The translations under genes and the position numbers were made by a program. The notes below the pieces were generated by a model. It worked only from the letters and a program-made list of their open reading frames with translations. It was not told the DNA's origin and ran no database searches. A stretch of 64,000 nt of DNA from the NCBI GenBank assembly GCA_945910005.1, contig OX246739.1, forward strand, positions 7,501-71,500, in the 5' to 3' direction. Shown in pieces: positions 18,510-28,225 of the stretch (its first letter is position 1; every line of letters begins with the position of its first letter). The stretch is from Isoperla grammatica. Taxonomy: Eukaryota; Arthropoda; Insecta; Plecoptera; Perlodidae.

Positions 18510-18674
18510 TAATGCTACGTTTACAGCTACGCGTTGCGAGCGACGCGAAGGCGCGAGCTCCAATCAGGGGCCGAGTTTGCGTGAAACTATTAACTTCTTT
18601 GCGTGAAACTCGGCCGCTGATTGGAGCTCGCACCCTCGCTTCGCTCGCAACGCGTAGCTGTAAACGTGGCATTA
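18510..18674. mobile_element. Palindromic MITE, 165 bp
   Basis: TAATGCTACGTTTACAGC and its near-perfect inverse at 18657-18674 bound an element that is almost wholly self-complementary around about 18592. One arm ends in GCGTGAAACTATTA and the other in TTCTTTGCGTGAAACT. The ends fit a TA-duplicating DNA transposon, but class is unassigned. Confidence 0.75.
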
Positions 18675-18869
18675 AGCAACAAGTACTTTTGTGTCATGGC
18701 TGCCGAAAAGGTAGCTACCGGTGTGTGTCATCCATGGTTTCTTAGTATAGGTCGTTTCGATTACTTGATGTTGAATTTTCCAAACTTAAAACATGGCCGC
18801 CAAGAAGTTGCTCATTGAAGATGTGCCGGTGCGAATAATCTATTAAAAACGAGGAAACCTAACATTTTA

Positions 18870-19230
18870 CAATACTAAAAGCCATAAAAACACTGCGAGT
18901 GAATGAAACTGCATTATTTGTGCAATTTCTATATGTGTAAAACTATTATTTTAGTTTTTACCGGTATTTATTTGAATGATGGAACAAGTACGTGCCTACC
19001 GTGTAATTTAATTTCTCAACGCTTCCGTTTTGGCACAAAACTTAAGCTTACAATAGCAAGTGTCATAAAAAACAGTGCGAGTAATTAAAACTGCATTCTT
19101 AATGCGATTTCTATCTGTGTCAAACTATTATTTTAATTTTGACCGGTATATATTTGAATGGTGGAACCACAGATAACGGATTGTAGGGTGGAACAACTCG
19201 CAACGGTTCCGTTTTGCCAGGGAGACTTTC
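18870..19230. repeat. Two-copy tandem repeat, ~180-bp unit
   Basis: 18870-18987 and 19050-19167 share TGCGAGT...AACTGCATT, GTCAAACTATTATTTTA and ACCGGTAT...TATTTGAAT in the same order. Copies are diverged by small changes. No coding signal. Confidence 0.75.
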
Positions 19231-19282
19231 GAACAAAGGTAAGTCAATGCAATGATAATTCTTCATCGAGGTCCCACTAGTG

Positions 19283-19682
19283 CAGGGATGGCGAACCAAT
19301 GGCACTTTCTGGCTGGCAAGCAGAAATGTGTGCAATATATTGTATCAGGATCAAATTGACCATGCACACCTCGAAGGCATTTTCCACGCATTTAGGACAT
19401 TTTGGGTTTAAAAATTTCGCCTCCGGCGGGATTTGGCCCAAATCTTTCCTTTCCTGGAACGTTCATACTATTGTTGTTAAGACTCAATCCCCCCCCCCCC
19501 CCCCTCCCCCCACACAAGATAATACACTGGCAATTTGTTCCCCGCCAAACATTATAATTATTCAAAAAGCTATAATAAAATTTCATTTAAGATTTGAATG
19601 GTCCTTTTAGGCAGCCTGAACAGAGTTACTTCAATGATTTGTAAATAATAGCACTCAAGCCAAAAAAGGTTCGCCATCCCTG
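19283..19682. mobile_element. Non-autonomous hAT, 400 bp
   Basis: Terminal inverted repeats CAGGGATGGCGAACC / GGTTCGCCATCCCTG; flanking 8-bp duplication CACTAGTG (19275-19282) / CACTAGAG (19683-19690), 7 of 8 matching. CAGGG-type ends plus an 8-bp duplication are diagnostic of hAT. It contains a C-rich run near 19491-19515 and no transposase. Confidence 0.9.
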
Positions 19683-19886
19683 CACTAGAGTGCTAATTTA
19701 GTGTACTGCGATGATGAGAAAGGGAGGAGGGAAGCCTGGTACTGGTACCGGCACGTAGCCTAATCCTGTGAAAAGTACCCGGGGGGTTATTGGCTTACGT
19801 CCCATCCGAAAGGACGGTGTGACTTTGACTAGTCTTATGGGTTCCTCCACTAACCTTGATCGACCAGCAGTTGACGAGCCGTCCCA

Positions 19887-19988
19887 TACCCCTAGGGGCG
19901 CCCTTTGTTGATATGTAACAATCTTTCATGCATGTTATTTCCCACAAAGAAAATAAATCCTTAGCAACACCGGGCGCCCCTAGGGGTA
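19887..19988. mobile_element. 102-bp MITE nested in the 5S-derived SINE
   Basis: Perfect 17-bp inverted repeats TACCCCTAGGGGCGCCC (19887-19903) and GGGCGCCCCTAGGGGTA (19972-19988), with CCTAGG palindromes inside each. A diverged relative of its interior, including CATGTTATTTCCC, lies near 56420-56490. Confidence 0.8.
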
Positions 19989-20059
19989 GGGGACGGGATT
20001 CCAGCCTAAGCTGTTACACAAGCTTTCGAACCCTCCAGTTACTGGTGTTTCGTATGAGT

Positions 20060-20151
20060 GCGGTCACCCACCCTCCTCCTGACCTGGCCCGATGTTGCTT
20101 AACTTCGGTGATCGTGGGAACCGGCAAAGCGACTGCGGCTATACCGTTGTC
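20060..20151 (-). pseudogene. 5S rRNA-like head of the SINE
   Basis: About 90 nt aligns by eye with the central two-thirds of arthropod 5S rRNA. Its 5' end is altered and the 3' end of 5S is missing, so it cannot be a working 5S gene. Confidence 0.7.
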
Positions 20152-20414
20152 TATACTTGCTAATATCTTGTAGCTTATTGTGTGTTGTACCGTTGTACGT
20201 TCCTTCCCGTCTCTCAAATAATTCGAAGTAAATCGTAGGTAGACGAAAAAACTTGACCCCATCTTCATAATCGTTTACTGTTTTTAAGCAATCCTGTCTA
20301 AAATTAGTTTGGCGATGCGCGTACATTTACGCAGAACCAGCTGATACTCAAGATTACATTTTAATTTCTTTTCCGCGATTAATTAGTTGACATGTTTCAA
20401 TCGACGACCCCAGA

Positions 20415-20525
20415 GATTGATTGATTGATTGATTAATGTCTTTATTGATGGCGGGATTAATGCCTGTTAAGCATTCTCTTCCATCCAACCATTTTTTAAA
20501 TACATGAACATAGACAATAGGTACA
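20415..20525 (-). mobile_element. LINE 3' terminus, copy A
   Basis: On the minus strand the last codons read MVGWKRMLNRH then stop, followed by a short 3' UTR with AATAAA and a tail of (AATC)n repeats. This is the 3' end of a LINE that ends in a tetranucleotide tail; all of the body is lost by 5' truncation. Confidence 0.65.
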
Positions 20526-20535
20526 AAGGTACAAA

Positions 20536-20645
20536 GAGATTGATTGAAAGAGATTGATTGACTGGCTGACTGATTGATTGATAGCGTCTTTATTTAGGGC
20601 GGGATTAATGCCCCTGAGGCATTTTCTGCCATCCAACCATTTCAT
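20536..20645 (-). mobile_element. LINE 3' terminus, copy B
   Basis: Same family as copy A: MVGWQKMPQGH then stop, AATAAA, and an (AATC)n tail with CAGC variants. The two copies lie in the same orientation and are diverged, so they are either independent insertions or an old tandem duplication. Confidence 0.65.
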
Positions 20646-20649
20646 ACGT

Positions 20650-21119
20650 TAATCAAACAAACATTATTATTAGCATCCATAAGTAAGAAAGTAGGAAGTA
20701 TTGAGAGAGTGAGAGGGGGGGTTCTCGTTGCAGTAGGATTCACCTAAACAAGTTTACAGCTGGCCTGGGACCTGAGTGCCCCCCCCCCCCAGCCCTTTCG
20801 CTCCAGACAGTGCGTCCACATATAATTTGTTATCTGCGGTGCGTCGCTTCCTTATGTAGGCTTGTCCACTCCATGTAGAGGTTCAGATGCGGTCATTGCA
20901 TTTGCCTCATCCGATCCGACTTTATTTCGTGGGTGTCTTATTTTACTAGAATCGAGGTAATTTAACTTAATTTTAAAAGAAAAATTAATTTAACAGTCAG
21001 ACCATCCCCGCCCCCCTGCGCCTGCCGAAGAAGAAGATTGGCGAACGTCCGCCCACTTATTATTTTAGAAATTAAGCACTGATAAGGGTGCAGATAAGGA
21101 ACAGTCGGTTGTTGAACTC
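20650..21119. other. No gene seen
   Basis: About 470 bp with a C10 run near 20781 and GAGAG-rich sequence near 20705. No coding frame or transposon end recognised. Confidence 0.5.
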
Positions 21120-21255
21120 AATCCTAGCATTCGACTTATGACTGAGGAAAACACTTGACGTGATTGTCGGTGGCTGGAATCGAACCCGGTACGTTCCGAT
21201 TCACGTAGCTCACAATTGTATCCAAAGGGAAAATCGAGTCATGGTCATTCTTGAT
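21120..21255 (-). repeat. Possible tRNA-derived SINE head
   Basis: On the minus strand GGGTTCGATTCCAGCC matches the polymerase III box B (GGTTCGANTCC) and is preceded by GTGAGCTACGTGAATCGG. No box A was found, so a tRNA gene is ruled out; a degenerate SINE fits best. Confidence 0.35.
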
Positions 21256-21394
21256 GTTGCGAGTTTTGTTTATGGTCTGTATAAGGCAATACTTATGAGC
21301 AGTATGGCATGTCTACCCCACTCACAGACAGGTACACAATGACAGACAGACTTTTACCCCCTCCAAACCCTGTTCACTTGTTGCATACGTTCAC

Positions 21395-21475
21395 TTTCGT
21401 CCACACAGTTGTCGTGCGATCGTGGTTCGAATCCTGGTTTGGGCATGGGAGTTATGTTATGTCGTACTACACCCA
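21395..21475 (+). repeat. Possible tRNA-derived SINE head
   Basis: GTGGTTCGAATCCTGG is a box B match in the context GTGCGATC...TTGGGCATGGG typical of SINE heads. Box A is missing or too degraded. Confidence 0.35.
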
Positions 21476-22352
21476 ACCCACCCATTGTTTCGATTGGCCT
21501 CGTTGCCAAAATAGAAATGTTGCTTGTGTCTTGTCTTGTCGTACAAGAACTGCTTCTTACTTGACCATGTCCAGTTTTATTTAGAGCGAATGTAACTGGA
21601 GAAGTTTCGTTCCCTCAGTGAGACTGCGATTCGCTCATTGGTCGAGAGGAGAGGCTCGGCTAGTCTGGCTGTGTGTCTAGGGGGGAAGGGGTAAATGTTT
21701 CGCACTCGCAAGTCGCAAGTAGATAATGCAGGTGGTATCAGCGGTACCAAGTAAGTATATGCTCTACTGCTGTGTAAAGTAGACTACGGTCTGGGGAGCG
21801 CGGCCAACCAGTTTTGCCCCGCATGGAATTTTGTAGGGTGTTTTGTTGGAGGATTCGGGAGATTTAGGAACTGTGGTAAAATAATACTTTCGTGGAAAAA
21901 AAAACAAAAATGTAATCACTTACTTTATAAAAACATTTCATTAGAGATAGATCAAAATTAGTGCCGGTATGGCATACGGTCGGCATTGTTAGTAGCGGTA
22001 TGCATACCGGTTCATTTTAACCACTCACTGATACTAAGAATACGACGGTATGCCGATTTATGCATGTTGATGGATTATGTTGAACGTTTTCTTCTACTTT
22101 TTATTCATATTTGCTCATCCAACATTTGTATAAAGTAAAATATTTCAATTTGTGATTTTTCCACAAAAAACTTTCTTAGTCCACGTTTTATTTTCCTCAA
22201 CCCCTTGACCACCCTCTAAAGTCATTTATTTAAACGTGTTCGTGACAAAACATCATACAAAAATTCTCTGCGAGGCAAAACTGGGGGGCAAGACTCCGGG
22301 CGTGCCCGCTTTGTCTATTTTACTTTTCACAGCAGTAGTGCTTACCGTTACT
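21476..22352. other. No gene seen
   Basis: Mostly AT-rich with GGTATGCATACCGG-like motifs near 21960-22010. No supported frame. Confidence 0.5.
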
Positions 22353-22650
22353 TCTCCGAGTCGATGTTTGAAAACTTTTTTGTGTGTAAAATGTCAGCTG
22401 AGAACTATTTTAAATTTATAAGGAAAACATTTGATTTTAATTTGCAGGATAACGCTAACAAGGATGTTAATCAATCTACATTACGTTAATTATTCTTATT
22501 TTTGTTGGTACCTGCCCAACATCACCTTTGTAGGGCGTGCATTCATATTGTTTCTGACTAGGAAATAATGTTGGGGTCTGTTAAGATCATTCGAACGTTT
22601 TTGATAATTTGGCATTATTGATTTCAATTGATTTTAATTTAATTTTAATC
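22353..22650. repeat. Dispersed repeat, copy 1
   Basis: Begins GTCGATGTTTGAAAACTTTT and includes GTAGGGCGTGCATTCATATT. It is matched in the same orientation at 26026-26310, with small indels. Boundaries and class unknown. Confidence 0.8.
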
Positions 22651-22868
22651 ATGTGAAATTTACGTTCGAAACCCACGATTTTTACTCTCGGTTAATCACA
22701 GCGTCGATCTATCGACTGGATTCTCCTGTAAGAAAATTCGAAGGTTTTTTATAGTTTGGCATGATTGATTTTAATTATTTTCATTTAATTTTAATTACTT
22801 AAAATGACGTTCGAACCCCACGATTTTTACTCTCGGCGTCGATCGATCGACTAGATTCTCCTTTCGAA
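22591..22868. repeat. Two-copy tandem repeat, ~140 bp
   Basis: ATTCGAACGTTTTTGATAAT...CTCTCGG...ATCGACTGGATTCTCC at 22591-22735 repeats at 22736-22868. The first unit is also the 3' part of the dispersed repeat, so the dispersed element may carry the array. Confidence 0.75.
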
Positions 22869-23810
22869 ATGCAGCGATGTGCCGCAGTCCTTGTCAGTGT
22901 TGCTGCTGTTTGTTGCAGCTCGTCCTGCAACCCTTGTCAATATTGCGTAATCATTTACGTCGCGGCTGCAACCATGTTTTGTTTCAATTTTCAATGCAGA
23001 GTAACTTATCGCCTTATATCACACTTTATTTAAGGTGTCATCTCTTTAAAAGCATTTCCAAGTGATGGTGATATATATTCACTTTGGTGTGAAGAAGGTT
23101 TGGTGTTGAATATTTTATTCTACGAGCCAATTAAATCGCGAAAGAAAATGATCAACATTCTTGATTTTCTTGAAATTTTTTATTCGTCTAGCTCGTGACA
23201 TCTCGAGTTCAAGACTTCAAGGTAGGCCTCAATTCAAGACTAGAACATTTTAATGTGCATTCTCATGTTTTTTTAAGGATGCCTTACGTTTTACGACGGG
23301 GATGGTGCCGCTGAGTAAAAATAAACTTGTTGAAACACGTCTGTTTTTCGAACAGGCCTAGTTTCTGCATGCTTGGGGCAACATCATGGCATCTTAAGTT
23401 TTGTTTCGATTTTGTATTTCAACCAAATTTTCATTCAACAGATTACCGATGGCTCCATTGTTTGTACGCGTGTGAGCTTATTCATTTTGTCAACGTTTTA
23501 GATGAGCGTAGCGAATCTTTCATTTCAACTCGATCGGCGCTTTGTGTGTTTGTATACAAAATTTTGTTCGTCGCGCACAGGTCAAACGGCTTGACGGGTT
23601 TGGTTGAAATTTTCAGTCTACCTACCGCCTAGCTGAAATATTTGTGATTTTTTTTGCAGATTTAAGCAACAAGAATCTTCTATGTGGTTCAGATTCAGAA
23701 GTACCTACGCTACGCCGTAGTGCAGTCGTACTCGTGTCCTGCCCTTTACAAGACAACAGTGAACAGGTAAGCCCAGTCCTAGGCTAGGCTAGCTGGTTGT
23801 ACACACATTT
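22869..23810. other. No gene seen
   Basis: About 940 bp. Short frames only, none with recognisable similarity. A CAG|GTAAG-type splice donor lies near 23766, but no convincing exon is attached. Confidence 0.4.
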
Positions 23811-24493
23811 TGGTATTCACGGAGTGAATCTAAAAAACTTTTTTTCAACGAAATGTAACAAAAATCATTTTTATATGTTACCTGTTACTGTATCTTTCCA
23901 ATTATTATTTGTGTTTAAAATCAATTTAATTATGTTGGATTGCCTAGAGCCTATGTCTATGCATGCCATTCACCATTAGCAACATGCACACAGCCTACTG
24001 GATGGTACAATCAGCTGTTCTACGTTGATTCAGTAGCCAACGTAGGAAATAAAACCGAATATCGCCCGCAAACTTGAAGAAGGGGTAATTTATTTTTTGG
24101 GTATAAATTTATTTTAAAATAATAACCCTGTCTTCAAATTACCCCTTCTTCAAATTTGAAGAAGGGGTAAATTATCGAAAATACTGCGATTATTATACAG
24201 TAACTTATGTTTAAGTTGGTGCATCTGCTGATAACAAAGAACCAAAGCACTTATTTTGCTGCAGAGATATTTCTCTTCATCCTAGTGTTGAACAATGGCG
24301 AATGGCGTGCATTGGCCTAGGCATAGGCTCTAGCTAATTCAACAGAATTAAATTGATTTAAAACATAAATATGTACTTTTTGAAGCATGCGCCTTACATA
24401 ATTGGAAAGATACAGTAACAGGTAACATATAAAAGTGATTTTTGTTACATTTCGTTGAAAAAAAGTTTTTTAGATTCACTCCGTGAATACCCA
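23811..24493. repeat. Inverted repeat with ~170-200-bp arms
   Basis: 23811-23978 is the inverse of 24293-24493, which carries about 30 extra bases. The loop contains a second small inverted set of GAAGAAGGGGTAATTTA / AAATTACCCCTTCTTCAA near 24075-24172. Likely a foldback or MITE-type element. Confidence 0.75.
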
Positions 24494-24749
24494 CATTTTT
24501 GGTATTTGCCATGGCCAATAGACCTACTTTCAAAATACATTTAAATGCTTCTTTAAATCATTATCAATTACCATAGGCCTACTATTAGTTTTCTGGTAGC
24601 GGTGGAGGACACCGTTTAAAAGTGTTTCGTGATGATGATATTTCGGTTTTACGTCTCATATTTTGCTACTTCGGCTAATCGAGACGATGAGTGGGTGAAA
24701 TATGAAGATGAAAAGTGCCCTATGTCCGAATCAAATCCATTGCACATCG

Positions 24750-24912
24750 CTGTGGTCGTCATAAGGAAGTCCAGCAAGGGCGAGCAGGGCGAAGTGGGAG
24801 GAGAAATCTTCAGTGGGACAGTGGGGAGCAAGGGACAGGGTCTCCTTTCGTCGCCTCTTACGATTAGCAGAGTCACTATTCTACCCCGGGCCGAGACGGG
24901 TGTCCTTTTGTC
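24750..24912 (-). repeat. SINE/LINE-like conserved segment (weak)
   Basis: On the minus strand it reads CCCGGGGTAGAATAGTG ... CGTAAGAGGCGACGAAAGG, resembling a motif common in invertebrate SINE and LINE tails. The identification is from memory. It is cut by the hAT at 24913. Confidence 0.3.
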
Positions 24913-25360
24913 CAGGGACGTAGCTACTATGGCGCGAAGGGGCGCGACCGTACAATAATAACACAACAATTCAAGAATAATGTGGCTGCAATGGGTAGTG
25001 AAAACACAAACTGGAGTAACATAATTATTGTGTGCTGTTTTTAACATGGAATGCACTGTCATACCGAAACGCGAATCTCTTTCCCCGCCTTTAAACTTCT
25101 AAGAGTTCTGACGCATACAGAAATATGAGCCACGCTCACCTTGACCTAGCCAACACACTGGCCGGCGAGAATGACATTTCGCTTGCCGATTATTATTATT
25201 TATTCTTTCATAATTGTGTGTCCAGTTATAGGGATATTAGGGCCTAATTACAATGGAGACTGCATATCCACTATAAGTCAACGTTTTCATGTGTTTGTCT
25301 GCTGGGGGGGGGGGATTTAAAAACATGGCCCTGGCCCCTACAAACCTCGCTACGCCACTG
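24913..25360. mobile_element. Non-autonomous hAT, 448 bp
   Basis: Ends CAGGGACGTAGC / GCTACGCCACTG, with a perfect 8-bp duplication CTTTTGTC at 24905-24912 and 25361-25368. No transposase frame inside. Confidence 0.92.
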
Positions 25361-25368
25361 CTTTTGTC

Positions 25369-26025
25369 GCCTCAATTCGTCTACCGTTGCAGACGGAGCG
25401 ACGCCATTATCTTGTGGGAAGTATGGAAGGGGGCGAGGGGCGGAATGCTACTGTCTGGAGTCCAAAGACTAGTTAGTCTGTCCGGCGGGGTATCCACGCG
25501 CACGATAACATAACAAGAGGGAGAGGGGTAATCTGTAGACATGGGCAACAAGATTTTCTATTTGCTAGTTTCCACACTCCGGTCGAAAATGAAAGACATC
25601 ACGTAAACGGATTAGGCCTACTCTGCTGACATTACTCTGATGCAGGCAGTAGGCCTACCTATTCATAAACAACTCTAGTGTACCGGTTGAGTTGAGTTTA
25701 GTTTCTTTATTTCTTTTGTAGGTACAGAACGATCTTTACAGTTTTTTCATTTGCCCCTATCGAGTACAGAGCATAGGTGCACATCATAGAAATACCCAGT
25801 ACACGTTCCATTGTCGATCTGCTACGAGTACAAATGTGGACAAGTAAATGTGGACCATTCCACTTATTAATAAGCACATTTATTGTGAGAATATGGTGAT
25901 TAACGATGATGATGATTAATTAGGTCTTGTCCCGATATCAATCTGCTTTTTCCGCTGGCCGCATGAATTGCTTTTATTGCAAGCGACTTAGCCGACCGAA
26001 TATTGGCACGCGGGTGTTACTGTGT
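25369..26025. other. No gene seen
   Basis: About 650 bp with GAGGGAGAGGGG and TAGGCCTAC motifs; no frame with recognisable product. Confidence 0.5.
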
Positions 26026-26310
26026 CGAATGTCGATGTTTGAAAACTTTTTTGTGTGTAAAATGTCAGCTGAGAACTATTTCAATTCATAAGAATGAATT
26101 TTGTTTGCAGGATAACGTTAACAACATTACGTTTGTTATTCTTATTTTTGTTTGTAACTGCACAACATCACCTTTGTAGGGCGTGCATTCATATTGTTTC
26201 TGACTAGGAAATAATGTTTAGATCTGTCGAGAAAATTTGAACGTTTTTGATAATTTTGAATAATTGATTTTAATTGATTTTAATTGATTTTAATTTAATT
26301 TTAAAATTAC
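26026..26310. repeat. Dispersed repeat, copy 2
   Basis: Direct repeat of 22353-22650, about 3.7 kb away, including GTCGATGTTTGAAAACTTTT and TTCTGACTAGGAAATAATG. Confidence 0.8.
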
Positions 26311-26356
26311 TAAAATTAAATTACATTGTAATGTTATTGGTAATTGCACTAGAACT

Positions 26357-26793
26357 CAGGGGCGGACTGGGATAAAAAGGCCCGGGATGCTGGGTTTAAT
26401 TCGGGGGGGCCCGCACGAGGTGGCGTGGCGCAGCTGGGGTCTGGGGCGAAGCCCCAGAAAGGCGTAACAATTTTTTTGGGGTTGCATTGAATTTTGTGGC
26501 TTAAAATGCGATTTTAGGGCGCGAGTAACAGAGGCCACCCTACCAGTAGCAAAATAATTTCAATTATATTCAATTAATTACATTGAATATTTACAATAAA
26601 TATTACAATAAATTCAATTATAATTTCAAAATAATTATAGAGTGGGGTTAAGATATTTTAGCAATATACAGAGAAGTTCTCTGTATATTGCTAAAAAATA
26701 GAGAAGTATTTACATCATAGGAACTAAATGGTGGCAGCCCGGAGGCCCGGACTGCCAAAGGGCCCGGATTGATCCCTAGCCAGTCCGCGCCTG
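26357..26793. mobile_element. Non-autonomous hAT, 437 bp
   Basis: Ends CAGGGGCGGACTGG / CCAGTCCGCGCCTG. Duplication CTAGAACT (26349-26356) / CTAGAATT (26794-26801), 7 of 8. Near the left end GGGGTCTGGGGCGAAGCCCC is shared with the 43360-44725 element, so the two belong to one family. Confidence 0.9.
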
Positions 26794-26801
26794 CTAGAAT
26801 T

Positions 26802-27681
26802 AATCCATGACAAACTGGCGGTATGCAAAATATCTCACAAATCGTTAGGAACTGGTTCGATGCTAAGTTTTTTGCTTCATTTTGTTTTTTGAGAATAAAA
26901 TCAAGTGATTTCGAGCAATACCTAGCGCGTCCAACGACAGAACTTGGTGAACGAATGCATCGGTGTAAGTTTCACTCGCCAAGTTTCCTCGGACAACGTT
27001 TATTATTTTACTTTCCTGGCAGTAAAAACTTTCGCAATCTTGTATCATAGGGCTGCATTCATAGCACTTAAGCCTACACCATGCAGCCAAAGCCAAACCC
27101 GCCCTACTAGAACAATCCATCCATCCATCCATTCACACATTCATCCATTGTCACCCCACTACTTCACTTTATTCTTGTGAGATGTTTCTAATTCCAGCAA
27201 TTCTGCATCTGTGTATTCTGGTCTGGCTCGTATTGATACGGGTCTGATAATATATTTAACGTTGTGGATGGGGGTTAATACGGAGATTTAATGTAGTGTC
27301 CCCTGGGCCTTCACGTACCGTATAGTCACACTACAGTGACAGTGCAGCACAGCGCCGGGCCGCGCTCGTGCATTCTCGCGGCGTGCTCGGCCGGCTCTTT
27401 GAACGCGTGTAGCTCAGCACTAGATTTTTTGTAATTATGTTGGATAGTGCCATTATTCTTAAAAAATATTCTAGTAATTAAAAATAAATACGAGAGCGCT
27501 GTCGATTTTCACCTGCCTTCTCCTTTAACCTCTCAACCTTATCTGACCTAATCTTAACTTTACTCTATTCAGCAGGATGTACACACGCTACAAGCTACGG
27601 TCACAGATAACGGACAAGAATGTGTTATCTGTGCTATGGTGCAACAGTATGTGGGAGTTGGACAGTCTTCATGCAGTGACC
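26802..27681. other. No gene seen; CpG-rich patch
   Basis: 27345-27415 is CpG-rich (GCCGGGCCGCGCTCG, GCTCGGCCGGC) and stands out from AT-rich surroundings. A small ATCC run is at 27116-27132. ACAGATAAC / GTTATCTGT form a short hairpin near 27603-27632. No coding frame supported. Confidence 0.45.
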
Positions 27682-28225
27682 CAGCTGGCTGCTATCACTG
27701 CTCGACTAGAAGATGAACTGACGCCTTGGGGTTAGCGGTACTGGAACTAAGTATGCTGACACAGCTGGCTGCTATCACTGCTCGACTAGAAGATGAACCA
27801 ACGCCTTGCGGTCAGCGGTACTGGAACTAAGTATGCTGACCCAGCTGGCTGCTATCACTGCTCGACTAGAAGATGAACCAACGCCTTGCGGTCAGCGGTA
27901 CTGGAACTAAGCATGCCAACACAGCTGGCTGCTATCACTGCTCGACTAGAAGATGAACCAACGCCTTGGGGTCAGCGGTACTGGAACTAAGCATGCTGAC
28001 ACAGCTGGCTGCAATCACTGCTCGACTAGAAGATGAACCAACGCCTTGGGGTCAGCGGTACTGGAACTAAGCATGCTGACACAGCTGGCTGCAATCACTG
28101 CTCGACTAGAAGATGAACCGACGCCTTGGGGTCAGCGGCACTGGAACTAAGTATGCTGACACAGCTGGCTGCAATCATTGATCGACTAGATGATGAACCA
28201 ATGCCTTGCGGTCAGCGGTCTGTCA
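27682..28225. repeat. 80-bp minisatellite, 7 copies
   Basis: CAGCTGGCTGC recurs at 27682, 27762, 27842, 27922, 28002, 28082 and 28162, an exact 80-bp period with few differences between units. A diverged single unit (GACTGGAAGTCGAACTAATG) lies at 28545-28640, each preceded by a TTATCTGACCTAATCTTAAC stretch. The 80-bp satellite at 12181 is unrelated in sequence. Confidence 0.93.

Larger units (their letters stand above)
19735..20151 (-). mobile_element. 5S-rRNA-derived SINE (SINE3-like), interrupted by a MITE
   Basis: On the minus strand the head (about 20151 to 20060) reads like 5S rRNA: GATCACCGAAGTTAAGCAAC, then GGGTGGGTGACCGC, which are the 5S internal box A and box C regions. The middle between them is altered. 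A non-5S body continues to about 19735, with GATGGGACGTAAGCC and GTACTTTTC blocks. Such 5S-headed SINEs are transcribed by RNA polymerase III. A free 5S pseudogene is the alternative for the head alone. Confidence 0.65.

Noticed and set aside
24629..24958. 109-codon plus-strand frame
   Set aside because: Its end lies inside a hAT element and its middle overlaps a repeat-like segment. No domain was recognised and the flanking hAT duplication cuts it.
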